A DNA stretch of 64,000 nt. It comes from Lactuca virosa (lineage: Eukaryota; Streptophyta; Magnoliopsida; Asterales; Asteraceae). The position numbers and the translations under genes are program-made. Where the stretch lies: NCBI GenBank assembly GCA_928212115.1, contig CAKMRJ010003334.1, forward strand, positions 20,904,894 to 20,968,893, given 5' to 3'. Shown in pieces: positions 1 through 12,788 of the stretch (positions are counted from its first letter, which is position 1; each line of letters starts with the position of its first letter). Under the pieces are notes generated by a model. That model saw only the letters and a program-made list of their open reading frames with translations, was not told the DNA's origin and did no database searches.

Positions 1-739
1 TAAAACATGGGTAGATGTAATAAGACGATGTGTGATAAAATGATGAGAGGCCTCGATGTTGTTGTTGTTGATTCTGTCATCTAGCGGAGTATGGATGACG
101 ACCACGGACTCTTCTAGACAGTCCAGTGGAACGCTAGCAGGCTCGCAACCTGTAGGTGTTTGTGAACGATGTGTTCACCGGTGTACTCCATCCCCCTCAT
201 GGTTGCCTTTAGGACATTTATTGCTGAGGAAACCCCTTGGCAGTAGTGTCCATCCCGATGTTGATCCTTAGTCTAGGTCCCTTATGATAGGTGTTTTAGG
301 GACGTAATGTGAGGATAACGGGAACGGGTAATCGGGTTATTGTTGGTTGATGAAATTAATAAACTTATTTATTGTGGGTTGAAAACCCTATGTGCTCACC
401 AGGCTCCCAAGCCTGACCCACTCAGTTTCTTGTATTACAGGTAGTGGCGCACGAGCATAGATATGATGTTTGGGATGAGAGATTACGGATATAGGCCTGT
501 AGATATGAATAAATGTAGTAAGGCTTATATTGTACTGTTTATGCTTTTGATCTGTATTGAACATGACATCCCGAGGTTTTTAATGAAATACATTTCTACG
601 GAAATGCTTTGATAAATCTTTATCATATTTTATTTTGGGAACAAATTCCGCAACACTTTTATTTAAAATGTTACTCTGATTTTTAAACAAAGCATAAACA
701 AAATCGGTCTTTTCTGGCCGTGAAAAAGGGGATGTCACA
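1..739 (+). mobile_element. 3' part of a Gypsy-type LTR, cut by window edge
   Basis: The block ends in GGGGATGTCACA at 739. Its last ~100 bases (AAAATCGGTCTTTTCTGGCC and following) match the end of the LTR at 8042-10895 and, inverted, the LTR at 25738-27544. The stretch around 120-190 (gcaggctcgcaacctgtagg, then gtgttcacc) matches 26360-26440 inverted, so it belongs to the same family as that solo LTR. The block at 391-425 (ctcaccaggctcccaagcct) is the family's conserved 3'-half motif. No coding sequence is seen; the 71-codon ORF here is within LTR DNA. What lies upstream is outside the window. Confidence 0.8.
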
Positions 740-767
740 GTATATTACAATATATTCTTGTTTACTA

Positions 768-1019
768 CTCCTTCTGTCCCAAAATTATAGTTCATCTTTC
801 CTTTTTGGTTTGTCCCAAAATAATAGTCCACTTCTAAAAATAAATAACATTTTTACCAAAATACCCCCTCATTATTACTTAACCAACTAAGCATTTAATG
901 GAACATTAAATGCAAAGTAAGGACAAAACTGTTATTTTTAAATAAAGTTAGTGGTAATTAATGTTTGTCTTAATATGTATGTTTTTTGTCTGTGGACAAT
1001 AATATTGGGACGGAGGGAG
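768..1019. mobile_element. Stowaway-like MITE (Tc1/Mariner type)
   Basis: The element starts CTCCTTCTGTCCC and ends GGGACGGAGGGAG, which are inverted repeats of the CTCCCTCCGTCCC type known from plant Stowaway MITEs. A TA dinucleotide flanks it on both sides (766-767 and 1020-1021), as expected for Tc1/Mariner target duplication. It is about 252 bp, AT-rich and non-coding. Confidence 0.85.
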
Positions 1020-1518
1020 TATTATATAAATATCAAGAAAAAATATAAAAAGTGTGGGAAAGTGAATGATGACAATTTCCTAAATATGGAGAACAAAGGG
1101 AAATGCCATCGTGTTAAGGTGACATGGTAAAAGCAAGGGAGTATATCCTTAGTTTAAGGATTTGCATCAACAAGTTTCGTATTTCTCTTGGAGGTGCAGA
1201 TTAAGCTAGAGATCTGTAAATTTGAGAAGCAAAGACATCAAGATGTGGGAGAAATCGTTGTTTTTCACAATGTCTATTGATGAAAGTTTTATTGAAAATT
1301 CCTAATGCCCTTTTATTATCGGAAAGAAGAGACCATGTTGAGTAGATCTCCATATAAGGAAAAAAAATGTTAACTCATCAGCAACAACCTTCTAATATCA
1401 GTCACTAATAGTATTTTTAGTTTACTTTGGAAAAATATCATTACTAATGTGTGTACACTGAAAAAGATCACCTATAGTACGAGTTCAAAAAATGATCAAT
1501 TGTATATTTGTATGTGCA
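1020..1518. other. AT-rich intergenic spacer
   Basis: This is a spacer between the MITE and the next solo LTR. I see no coding frame, RNA gene or repeat structure in it. Confidence 0.6.
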
Positions 1519-4439
1519 TGTAACGACCCAAAAATCAATGGTAAAAATTTCATTTTTAATATAGCTAAAACATTGATATCGTTTATTTCAAACATTCCAA
1601 ATCATCATTAAGTAAAACATTTATCAAAGTTCATCCCAAAATCATTCATTGCGGAAATCATAAGTGTGTGCACTGCGATTAATCTGAGCCTTTCTTTTCC
1701 AAATCGATGATAACTGAAACCAAAACTGTAAACCGTAAGCACAAATCTTAATTAGTTCCTCAGAGCATACCCCACACAATCCACATAACCACATAATTCA
1801 TATCAGCTATAACAGCTACATAAACCATATCAATCACATATCCATATCAATCACATATCCATATCAATCACATAGCCATGCATATAAACATATACGGATG
1901 TCGTGGGCTCCCCCCGGGGGACTTACTCCAGGATGTCAAGGGCTCCCCACATGGCCTTACACCTAAGTGACATGGGCTCCCCCCATGGTCTTCAATAGGA
2001 AAGCCATGGGCTTTCCACATGGTCTTACATCCGGGTGTCATGGGCTCTCCCCATGGTTTTCCATGCAAGTATCACAAAGACAACTAGCATACCACATACC
2101 ACAAAATCAATAGCATACCACATAATCACTAGCATACCAGACATATCAGTAGTGAATCTACAATAAACACTACAACTAACTGAATGGGTCGGCCTTGGTG
2201 CCTTAGACCCATGGTATGGTGAGGAGACTCACCTGGCACTGCTGAAGTCCCGCGGATAAAACTCTAGCTGCTGGTTGACAGGTTCCCGAACTGTCAATCA
2301 TCAAAACGACACCCAATTAATAATCGGGTTCCAATACATAACCATAAATCTACACTTGGGGTAAATGGACCATTTCCCCCTAACCTAGCTTGGTTCCAAA
2401 ACCAAGGCCCAAACTCACACTCTGAAGGCCCAAAAGCCCAATAATCAATTAAGGCCCAACATATGGCCCAATTTTCCAAATTGGGCCCAAACCTCTACAT
2501 GAGCTTATCTTAAGGCCTAACCATTTATTCTAGTCCAAACACTTGGCATTCTGATGGCCCAATAGCTAATAATCCTCAAGGCCTACTTATGGCCCAATGT
2601 TCCAAATTGGGCCCAAGCCTTTCCAATGGGTCTTATCCTAAAGCCCAATAATTTCCTTAGTCCATAAATATGTTCCTAATTGGCCCACAAAAGCTCACAG
2701 CAGCTTAGTCTAATAAATGGCCCAATAAGAACCCAAACTCAATTAGGGTTTCTCACATAAAATCACAATTAGGGTTAAGTGTTCCTACTTAACTCATTAA
2801 GGACTTAATCCATTAAGTCCAAACATACGATGAAATCAGGCTTGAGTCATAACTTCACTCCAATGGTCCAAAATGCGGGTCCTGATAAGTCCAAACCAAT
2901 AATTTCAGAATTAGGGTTTTCTAAACCCTAATTAGGGTTTCCAACCCATCACAACCAAATTAGGCCCAAAAGCTAAGTCCTTAGATCCATTAGGGTTTCG
3001 TTAGGCCCACTAGGGTTTATTAGGCACACTAGGGTTTCGTAAGTCAGGCACCACCCACTACCACCTCGGGTAGTGGTGGTCCAAGGCGGCTCACGGCGGT
3101 GGCCACCACCTCACGGTGGTGGTTATGGTTCTAGTCCATTTTTGTCCAAGCATCCCAAACGAAGTCTAAACACAAACAAAGCACACCGCCACCCAACACG
3201 GCAGCTGGTGGCGGCATGAGGCGGTAGCCACCACCTCACGGTGGTAATTAAGAGATTTCTTTTTATTATACTAGCACCGATTACAATTTACAACACAAAT
3301 CTCAAATAAACACACACACCTAAGATAAACACACACACACACAGTCACCCTTGTGGTGGCCGGCGGTGGTACATGGTGGCAGCCACCATCTCACGGTGGT
3401 GGTGGTGGCTTTTCCGAGAATTTCGACCAATAAAGCACACACACACGCTTCCTATTCCCAACAAAATCCAGCCACCCACCTGGTGGCGTACGGCGGCAGT
3501 AGAGAGTGGCAGCAGCACTAACGGAAACAGTGGCGGCACCACCGGCGGTCACCGCGTTTGGCAGCAGCTCACAGAGGAACAGAAACACAGGGACACGAAC
3601 GACACCTCCGGCTGAGCCATCCACGAGAAACCGGCGATAACCTTGTCTTCAACGGAAACGGGCAGCGGCGGAGCAGCAGCACTACAACCAACGTTAACGG
3701 CGACTGGTGGCTTGTTCTTCTTCATTCCCGACGTCCGAACGTCAGTCTTCATCCTCAGCCTCAACAGCAGCGGCGACAATGGCGCATCGACAGTGATGGT
3801 GGCGCTCCGATGGCGAAGTAGCGGGTAGTGGATGAGGCCTCACATGGCGGCGACTGAAGAAGGAGAAGGAGAAGAATGACAGAAGTCTGATGGAGTAGCT
3901 GCTCGACGGCCTGGTTTGATCGGAAAACAAACGGAGAATGGTGGCAACGGCGCTGGAGACGAATGGGGGGGGGGTATAAGGTGGTGGCGGCTGGAACACA
4001 TGGCTAGGGTTAGGGTTTACCGGGGTGACGGGTTATATACCCCGAGCCCCATAAGCATTATTTCCATAACGACAGAATTAGTCCCTCCTTTCCCTTTTTT
4101 TTTCAAACTAAATCCATAATTTACCCTTTTAACCCCAGCCATCCAAAATCCCTTCAACTTAAGTCTCACAAATTACCATGCAGTCCCTCCCTCTACAAAA
4201 CCTTTTCAACTGAAGTCCTTATGTTACCAAATGGCCCCTGACTTCTAAAAATCTTTACAAAATAAATCCTGAAATTACACTTTAACCCTCGGAAGTCCAA
4301 ATTATATTATTTGGCTCCCCGAAACCAACACCCCGCTAAATATTATTGATTTTAGGGCCATTATAATATAAATTATAAATTTACATCTTGGGGTTCCGGG
4401 TTTATTATTTAATTACTCTATTTCAAACAGGATGTTACA
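1519..4439 (-). mobile_element. Solo LTR with perfect TSD GTGCA
   Basis: The block starts TGTAACGACCC and ends GGATGTTACA on the plus strand. Read on the minus strand it begins TGTAACATCC and ends GGGTCGTTACA, the usual plant Gypsy LTR form. The 5-bp direct repeat GTGCA flanks it at 1514-1518 and 4440-4444. There is no internal region, so it is a solo LTR made by LTR-LTR recombination. Inside are a minus-strand TATA box near 4031-4040 (GTATATAACC), a short minisatellite with CATGG units at 1885-2060, and repeated CCACC...TCACGGTGGTGG near-palindromes at about 3102, 3229 and 3383. The GC-rich ORFs at 3345-4119 lie within the LTR and are not called as genes. Confidence 0.9.
1885..2060. repeat. 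Minisatellite inside solo LTR
   Basis: There are about four to five diverged units of 35-45 bp containing gggctccccccatgg followed by tctta or a related stretch. The repeat occupies the same relative place as the minisatellites in the other LTRs of the window. Confidence 0.7.
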
Positions 4440-4464
4440 GTGCATCAATGATCATTAACCTACT

Positions 4465-5208
4465 AAGATCATCTCCAACTCATCTCAATTCCCCCCCCCC
4501 CCCATAAATGGAGTAAAAAATAGGGTAAATAGTGTTTCATCTCCAACCCTAATCCATTTTCTACCCCATTTTTTACCTTAAAGAGTATATGCCTAGAATA
4601 TTTCATTTTTATAATTTATGTACATTTTCAAATACACCCCTCTACTAATTATATTTTAACAAATATATTATATTTTTTTCATTATAAAAATATTACAAAT
4701 TATATTAACATAAATAAAATGTTTATATATAATAAATTTAAATTAATTATTACTTTATTATAAATAATTATTAAATAAATATGATTATATTTAAAATAAA
4801 TATATCAAGATCACGATCATATTTGATTACTATATTTTATAAATTATGTTACCGTGTTTCAAGTTTTTAGTATATATTTAATTTTTTTTATATGAATTCG
4901 ATATATAAATATTAAACTTTATATTTACGATTAATTAATATAAATTAGTATATAACATGATATAAAAAATATTAAATATTGCATTTAAATTATAATTAGT
5001 AGATAAAAATAAATTAAAAATGTATAAAATAAAAATGAGAGAAACAAAAATTGACAACCGAAACTTCAACTCCATTTTTGAAGATATGAATAGTAGTCCC
5101 CATATTTTGGGGGAATACTATTCATATCTCCAAAAAAAGATGGAAATGAGATAGGGTTGGAGAAGAATGGAAAAAATAGAATTTGGGGTTGGGTTGAAAA
5201 TGCCCTAA
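4465..5208. mobile_element. Probable non-autonomous DNA transposon with imperfect inverted ends
   Basis: The left end reads atcatctccaact...ctccaaccctaatccatttt. The right end, inverted, reads ggcattttcaaccc...ttctccaaccctatctc, so the ends are imperfect inverted repeats. A strong hairpin lies at about 5078-5140 (gatatgaatagtagtcccca pairing with its complement). It is AT-rich and non-coding. I could not fix exact ends or a target duplication. hAT- or Mutator-type MITEs in plants often look like this. Confidence 0.45.
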
Positions 5209-7083
5209 AATAAACATTTCAAAAAATCCTAGTACGAGTATATTCACGATAAAATCATACATTTATACTTTAATATAAAACTACAATTATTTATAAAAAT
5301 AAAAAAAGTACAAGAAATCAAAAATCATGTATAGTTGGGATTGGGATTTTGGCAGGTAAAATTTAGAAAAAAAAAATCATTATATTTTGGACTCATTAAC
5401 GATATAGTTATAACATTTTAAAAGAAAGGGCAAGAGAGTATTATTTAACTATAATTTTAACGTAGTCATGTTGTCTAACAAATGATGTTATATTAGTGTA
5501 ATTTATTTTGTATTATCTTTATTAGAGAGACTATTATTATTTTATTGTAACTTTACTTTATTTCTGTCTTTATTTCTCTCTCTCTCTCACATTGGCATTA
5601 TTTATTAGAATTAATGTATTCTCTGTTTAACAGTAGGTACTATAATATTAATGTATTTTGTCTGTATAACACAAGATTTTCTCTTACTATAGCATTATTA
5701 TATTTTTTTTCCGATAGAAAATATTATCTTATTGTAATATTAATGTATTCTTTGTCCGAGAATATTATTTATTTAATGTTTTTTTATGTCTGATTATATT
5801 GTTTTACTATAACGATTGTTTTTTTTTTATAAATTTTGATCAAAGGTGTTTGTTTTTTTTTAAGTTTTTTTACCTATTTATCGAGATTTTTCACTATTTT
5901 TTGCAACATTCTGATTAACGTTTTAAGCTTACAATAAAAGAGACTATTTGTCAAACATAAAAAAAATACAATAGCATTACAATAAAACAATATATCTCTT
6001 CATTTTGTCAAAAAAAAAAAAAAAGTAATACATTTATCGTTTATAAGCCTAAAATATATGAATTTATCTAAAGATTGTCGACTAAAATTCAAGATGCTTG
6101 ACATAATCACCAATGTTTAAACGACTCTCGGTATTTTTTGTCAATCTCTGTAAGTAGTAGATATATTTTATTTTTTCTTTTAAAGTTCAAAAAATTAATT
6201 CAGTATTTTATCGTATGATTTTTTTAAGATTTCCCAAATATAAGTGATACTTCTATAAATAAAATGACATGATCATGATGAATAATTGTCACTTCAACTT
6301 TATCAAAATGTGTACAAGTATTAGTGATTTTAGTGTTATCGCGTCCCTTTAGTTGATCAACATTAATTTGAGATATACTGACCAACTTTTTGTTATATTG
6401 CCTTGGTGGGATTCCAATAGGTATCACACATGGTAACAGTCTAATTGGTCGATCTGTAGACGGGGTCAAGGGGGTCTCCCTTTGCGGGGTACAAGGTGGC
6501 TCCCTGACCTAAGCGATATCTATAATATAAGAGTTATATATGTCTTGTTTACGACCTGATGCATAAGTTACAAATAGATGCGACTTTTCTTGCCAAAACA
6601 AACCAAAATTAACTTTTGAATACATATATTTATATGTTTTTGGTTTTAAAGAACCTTAGGCTATCCGAGGAATGAGTGTTTCTGAGGAGCATGTCTATCT
6701 GAAGTAGTTGAGCTTTCCAAGCTGTTTGTAATTCAGAAGAGAGAATGTCAGAGAAAGGAAGACAAGTACTAGTTTGGATTATTTTCTTTGACTTATTTAA
6801 TAGACATAGGGGACAAGACCACAACAACGTCATGTCAAAATATTAAATATTAGGTTGTTGATATGTAGTTCACACTGTGTACTCTTGTCTATTTATCTTA
6901 TCTTACTCCTAGTGTTACCAACAGGAGTGTCAAAACATTGTATCAAAAACACCTTTTATCAATTCAAGAATCACATATGTCATTCTCTCTAAACATTATC
7001 TTTGCATATTTGCTTCATTTATATTTCTCATTTTACTGTTCCATTGAACATTTGGTTGTTCTTTAAGGCTTGACTGGATATTA
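5209..7083. other. AT-rich non-coding DNA
   Basis: It contains poly-T and poly-A runs and weak repeated phrases at 5500-5800 (attaatgtattct appears several times, about 100 bases apart). No frame looks like a gene; the minus-strand frames at 6224-6469 and 6630-6833 have no recognisable domain. The last bases (TATTA, 7079-7083) are the left target duplication of the next element. Confidence 0.5.
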
Positions 7084-10012
7084 TGTAACGCCCCGATTCT
7101 CAGGTATTAACATTGTGGCTTTAATTTTCAAGTTTCAAGGTCTACTCGACGAGTTGGATGCCCTGACTCGTCGAGTAGCAGCGAGTTTGGGACGCGGGTT
7201 TAAGTGGCCAACTCGTCGAGTCGGAAGAGTGACTCGACGAGTTGGAGCTGGAGGGTGAAACCCTAATTTCCGGGGTTTTGCACCCTATTTAAAGAATCAT
7301 AAGCCTCCTTCAGCCTCTTTACAGTCCCTTGAGAGCTCAGCAAAACCATAATTCGTGTGAGTGTACTCCATTTGTATTCTTAAGCTTGGGAAGAGGATTT
7401 TTTGTGGGAAGAAGCTTGGAGATCAAGTGACTAGGAGCAAGGAACGTGTGGAACCAGAAATCTACCTCAGTTGGCATCCTTTTTGGAAGGTATTAAGTCG
7501 TTATCCTAACCCCCTTTTCATTCTAGATCTATTTTGGGTGGATTTTAGGGCTTTCTAGCTTATTAGGAAGCCTTTCTTGTGTTTGAGCTCAGATCTGAGG
7601 TTGCAACCTCATATCTGAACTCTCTTGGGCCTCTAAGTCCATAAAGTTTCCAGCTCTTGCAAGAACGAGACTCTCCTAAGGTGTAAAGCTCCATTAGAAG
7701 CGTAGATTGGTCATTTAGAGTCTCTAGGGCCTTGCATGCACGTAAAGTTTGCAACTTTACGTGATAAACATGCCTTAGAAGCTTGGATATGCAATATGGA
7801 GTCGTTGCATGGCTTAAAAAGTACCTGTATGGATGAAGTTCTGAAGGGACTCGACGAGTTGCATAGTCAACTCGGCGAGCCACATGAAGATGGTCCTGTA
7901 CTCGACGAGTTGGATGAACAACTCGGCGAGTCCGATGAAGATTGACTTGGGCTCCGCGAGTCAGTCGAATGACTCGGCGAGTCGGCTAGGGTTTCTCCCA
8001 ACCTTTGGATACGTATGAACTCGACGAGTTATAGGGGAACTTGTAACGCCCGCAGATTCGGGCTAGTCAATTTAGAGACGATGAGCATCAAAAATGAGTT
8101 TTTGATGGAAGATTATTTAGAAGGATTAATCTTAACCAAGTTGTAGTATATGTTACAAGGGTTCCGTACATATAAAGAACGCCGAAATCCGAGTTATAAC
8201 GAAGAAGTTATGGCCCGTCGAAGTTTTACGGCAAAACCGACACGACACCGGGAGACCAAAATAGTGAATTTACGGTAGAATACTTTTTAGCCTTAGTGAT
8301 CTAAACAAAATTTGTAGTATACGTTAAACCGAGAACATACAAAAGAGGAACGCCCAAATCTGACTTCGTATGAGGAAGTTATGAATTTTCTAAGATTTGG
8401 CATAGCAGTGCACGACCCGAAACTCGAATTTTAGTTCGAGCGGTTTTTGGCCTACGCGACATAAATGAGAGTTGAAGATCTCATTAATAGGAACTCAACG
8501 GTAAAAGGACAGACAAAAACGGAGTCTGTATGTAGAAGTTATGAATTTTACGTGGACATTTAACAGTATAATCTCCTCCTACTGTTAAATTTAAGATCGG
8601 TCGAGAATTAGCCGACAGAGTCTAAATGAAAGTTTTAGATCTTGTTTTTACCTACGCGTGGATATAAATAATGTCGAGAGTAGAGCTCGTATGTTAAATA
8701 TATGGACGAAACTTGGTCCCTACTCTTCGAGCGCGATAAATTCGATACAGTTTTGTAAATCTGAGATGGAATGAGAATTATCTGACGGTGTCTAAATGAA
8801 AGTTGTAGTACTCGTAAATACCAACGTGTGGATATAAAGAACATCAAAAATGGAGTTCGTATGAACGAGTTACAAATTATAATAGCATATTTACGTATTA
8901 AAATAAAGTATAAATCATATATACGTACACATATATATACAAATGTATATATCATTAGAAAGGTATCGACGATGCGGTTATTATAAGACTAGTGTTGAGT
9001 ACTTTCGACATTAGTTTAGTATAAATATCGTTAAATCTATTTAAAATAGTATTATGAAGGGGTGTTTAGTCGTTTATATAACTATAAGGTCATTAAGTAA
9101 TTATGGAGGGTAGTTTTTGTAAATTCAATTACTATAAATAAGAGGCTTGGGCTCTCATATTTCTTGCACCATTCTCTTGATTCAAGAGTCTTTCTCTTCT
9201 TATCCCCCGAGCATTTCGGTCCCTCGTGATTAAACTTCTCTTTCTGTAGTTTTAGTATAGTAAGGTAAGCGCTGAAGCGCTGCACGAATCTTTCTTAGAA
9301 AGATTCAGCGACAAAGTTCTGCCCCTACAGAGCCCAACTCCTAGCTAAAACCCCAGTGTAAGTAAGTTATGCTTACCTATTTTAATATAGCTTATATTTA
9401 AAATTAGTATTGTTATTATGAACTTATAATAAATATTTGAGCTATTATTATGACTTATATAAGTGTCGTTATAATATCTTTTTAACTACTCGCGGTATGG
9501 GAAATCTGGTTTAAAGGGCCGCATAGGGTTATTGGATTTCAGAAGTGCTATATGCCAAAATGGTCCTGCCCTCCGGTGTTTTATGTCTGGCCCCTGTCTG
9601 TACATAGTGGTTGGAAAGTATTGTTTAAACGCTTATATAATAATAATAATAAGACTAATAATTAGTCGCGGTAAATATTAGACTAAAATCTAGTGGTAAT
9701 AATACTAGGTTTCGTCGAAGGAAATTATTTTAAAGTAAACGAAACGTTGTCCGAGTACCGAGTCACCACCTTATCAAGTGAGTGCATAGTCCCTTTCATG
9801 AACATGATTTTAATACAAGTATTGATTGAAGTATTAATTATATGTTTATGTGCGAGTTAATTAATGTTGCCTGAAATACGTGTTAAAGAACATACCTGAT
9901 TATATATGATGATTTAGGATAAAGAGTAAACCTAAATTAATTATGAGGAATATTGGGTAGTATTTTCTTACGAGTACGAGTGAGTTACACTTAGAGAATA
10001 GAACTTTAGTAT

Positions 10013-10420
10013 ATGTCATTGATCCGGGAGCATGGATTAGACATAGTCATTGTCCCTAGTCCGAGAGTATGGATTGGACATAGTCAATTGTCATTAATCC
10101 GGGAATATGGATTAAGACATAGTCAGTTGTCCTTAGTCCGACAGTATGGATTAAGACATAGTCAGTTGTCCTTAGTCCGGGAGTATGGATTAAGACAAAG
10201 TCAGTCGTCCTCAGTCCGGGAGTATGGATAGGACATAGTCATTCGTCGTTAATCCGGGAGAATGGATTTACACATAGACACTTGTCCCTAATCCGAGAGT
10301 ATGGAATGGGCACAATTATTGATCTGAGAGCATGAATTAGATCCGAGAGTATGGGTTAAGTGACAGGTAAAATTTAAGGTCCGAGAGTATGGATAATCTT
10401 GTTGTAAGGATTAACGGGGT
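10013..10420 (+). repeat. ~42-bp minisatellite in LTR
   Basis: About nine units of the form 'ttagtccgggagtatggatt aagacatagtcagttgtcc' occur with growing divergence toward the right. It lies between the leader and the conserved CTCACCAGG block of the LTR. The 72-codon ORF here only reads through the repeat. Confidence 0.85.
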
Positions 10421-10433
10421 GGGGTAAGAGTTG

Positions 10434-10435
<2 letters not shown>

Positions 10436-10492
<57 letters not shown>
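10436..10492. repeat. (AT)n microsatellite
   Basis: An uninterrupted AT dinucleotide run inside the nested LTR. Confidence 0.95.
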
Positions 10493-10494
<2 letters not shown>

Positions 10495-11872
10495 TGAAAT
10501 TGTATGTTTTGTGAGTTCTAAATTATATATATGATATAACATTGTGGGATTGAAATCCATGTGTACTCACCAGGTTTCCCAACCTGACCCACTCAAGCTT
10601 TTTTATATCACAAGTGTCGATACGAAGTTACATTACACTGAGAGATTAAAGAGATGTAGATCACTACTGTAAATGAATGTAAGTTCTGTTTATGCTTATG
10701 TTTCTGTATTGACGATAACATCCCAAATGTTTTAAAATGAATAAAAATACATTTCTTCGGAAATGTTTTGATAACGTATTTATCATGTTTTACTGGGAAC
10801 AAATTCTGCAACATTTTCACTAAAAGAGGTACTCTGATTTTTATAAAGCATAAACAAAATCGGTCTTTTCTGGCCGTGAAAATGGGGATGTCACAGAACT
10901 CGACGAGTCAACCAAGGATTTCACGACTTCTCGAGTTCAGGAAGGACTCGACGAGTCGGTGAACTACACTTGACGAGCCGGGTCAACATGGACTGTTGAC
11001 TTTGACTGTAGACTTTGACTTTGACCAAAGGTTGACCAGTCGACCTCTGGGGGCATTTTGGTAATTTGGAAATTTATGGAAAAAGGGTTTTATGGTAACT
11101 ATAGGTGGTAGAGTTCGTGTTGGTGATTCGAGAGTTGAGCCTATCATTTTCAGTGCGACATTGTGAGGTGAGTTATCCTCACTATACTAAAGGGTTTAAG
11201 GCACCAAGGTCGGCCCTTTGAATTGTTATTGGCTATGTTATGCTGGTATGATCTGTTAGATCGGTATCCTAGAGGGTAGGATGACATCATGTGACATGTG
11301 GTATGACCTGTTAGTTCGGTATCCTAGAGGGTAGGATAATATTATGTGGTATGTGGTACGATCCGTTAGATTAGTTGTTGTCTATAGACTATTATGTGAT
11401 TATCTGTTATATGTGCACAGTTTGTTTGGCGGTTGAGGCTTATCTGCTTTGTGCGAAAGCCAATAGACCTGAGCATTCCAACCTGTTGGTTGTGGGCCTG
11501 GGGTATTCCATCCCGATGATGATTGGACCCATAGTATGTTGGCATTCCAACCGGATGGTTAAGGGCTTGGGGTATTCCAACCCGATGGTTGACTGGACCC
11601 ATAGTATGTTGTTTATGATTATATGTGTATTGTTGTGGTATGGGTATTTTGGGGGAACTCACTAAGCTTTCGGGCTTACAGTTTCAGTTTATTGTTTCAG
11701 GTATATCAAGGGATCGCGGCAAGGCGAAGGCATGATCGTACAGCTCCTCATGATTTGTTTATGTTTTTGGGAAACTCTGATATTATACATTTTGAAAACA
11801 AAGTTGTAATGATTTTAATGGTTAGAAATGTTTTTAAAAATTTAAATTGGGCATGATTTTATGGATGTTACA

Positions 11873-12148
11873 TATTATCCATACTCGAATAGAACTCGTT
11901 AAAAGCCTCCTTTGTTGTTGTTTATTCAAGGTTTAAGTCATTAAACCTTGTCCAATATATATCTTCGCAATATCCTTTGGTCTTTCAATTACTTTTTCCC
12001 TTACATGTTTTTGCGAATTTCTTTGGTCTTTCAATTACTTTTTCCCTTTCATGTTTTTTGCGAATTTCTTGTCCCCGTAGAACATAGAACAATACATGAG
12101 ACAAACACATGAAATATATATTGTTCTATCTTATAGGAGACTAGGAAT

Positions 12149-12197
<49 letters not shown>

Positions 12198-12716
12198 CTT
12201 CAGCAGAACCTAAAACCCGTGGCAATTAATTTCGATTGGTTTAAACCGAAAAAATCACATCTTTTGGCAATAGATGCGTTGAATGGTAGACAAAATGGAT
12301 ATAATTGTTATACTATGGATGAACAACATTACAAATATGACCAACACTACTTAAGTGACGTAAGGCTATTGGGTGTGGGCAACATGTTATCACACCCAAA
12401 GTGTCTACCTCATCATCCTAGTCATACTTTTTGTGTTATAACACCCAATGTGGAAATGTGCAACACCAAATAACATGTGATAACACCTATCATTTTCTAT
12501 TTATTTTTTATTTTATTTTATTTTATTTATGTTTTTAATTTCTATTTTTCTATTTTGTTTTATTTATTTAAATTAAATAAAACATAATTAAAAAAATAGT
12601 TTTTTTTATGAGGAGTGTTGGGGTTTTAATCCATATGATTTTTTGTGTAAAAAAATGAACTGAGCGTATGTAAAAATTTAAAGTGAGAAATGGTGAGTAA
12701 TAATTAAAGTGAAAAT

Positions 12717-12788
<72 letters not shown>

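Larger units (their letters stand above)
8042..10895 (+). mobile_element. Nested solo LTR with TSD GAACT
   Basis: It starts TGTAACGCCCGCAGATTCGG and ends GGGGATGTCACA. GAACT lies at 8037-8041 and 10896-10900, a perfect TSD, and the insertion falls inside the outer LTR. The first ~850 bp hold four to five diverged copies of a module built of 'gaacgtc..aaa..gagttcgtatgaggaagttatgaa'-like sequence. A TATA box (CTATAAATAAG) is near 9131, and 9140-9300 looks like a transcribed leader. A ~42-bp minisatellite and an AT microsatellite sit in the 3' part. No gag-pol is present. Confidence 0.93.
7084..11872 (+). mobile_element. Solo LTR (outer) with TSD TATTA, split by a nested LTR
   Basis: It starts TGTAACGCCCCG and ends ATGGATGTTACA. 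TATTA occurs at 7079-7083 and 11873-11877, a perfect 5-bp TSD. Without the nested LTR (8042-10895) and one copy of its TSD, the element is about 1.93 kb. It carries a TATA-like CTATTTAAAG near 7288 and about ten copies of ACTCG(A/T/G)CGAGT between 7144 and 10956. It also has 'ggtatcctagagggtaggat' repeats at 11260-11340, CATTCCAACC repeats at 11475-11585, and the block ACTCACTAAGC...TTTCAGGTA at 11655-11706. The related LTR at 41036-42918 shares the same palindromic motif and TATA region. No internal gag-pol is present. Confidence 0.92.

Noticed and set aside
3345..4119. Overlapping GC-rich ORFs on both strands
   Set aside because: They lie inside a solo LTR with a perfect TSD, overlap each other in several frames, and have no domain; GGT/CCA-rich repeats keep frames open by chance.
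10013..10420. CRISPR-like array of regular repeats
   Set aside because: The units are contiguous and diverged with no unique spacers; it is a minisatellite within a plant LTR.
12096..12473. 125-codon ORF
   Set aside because: It reads through an AT microsatellite (IYIYIY run), has no recognisable domain and sits in repeat-like DNA.
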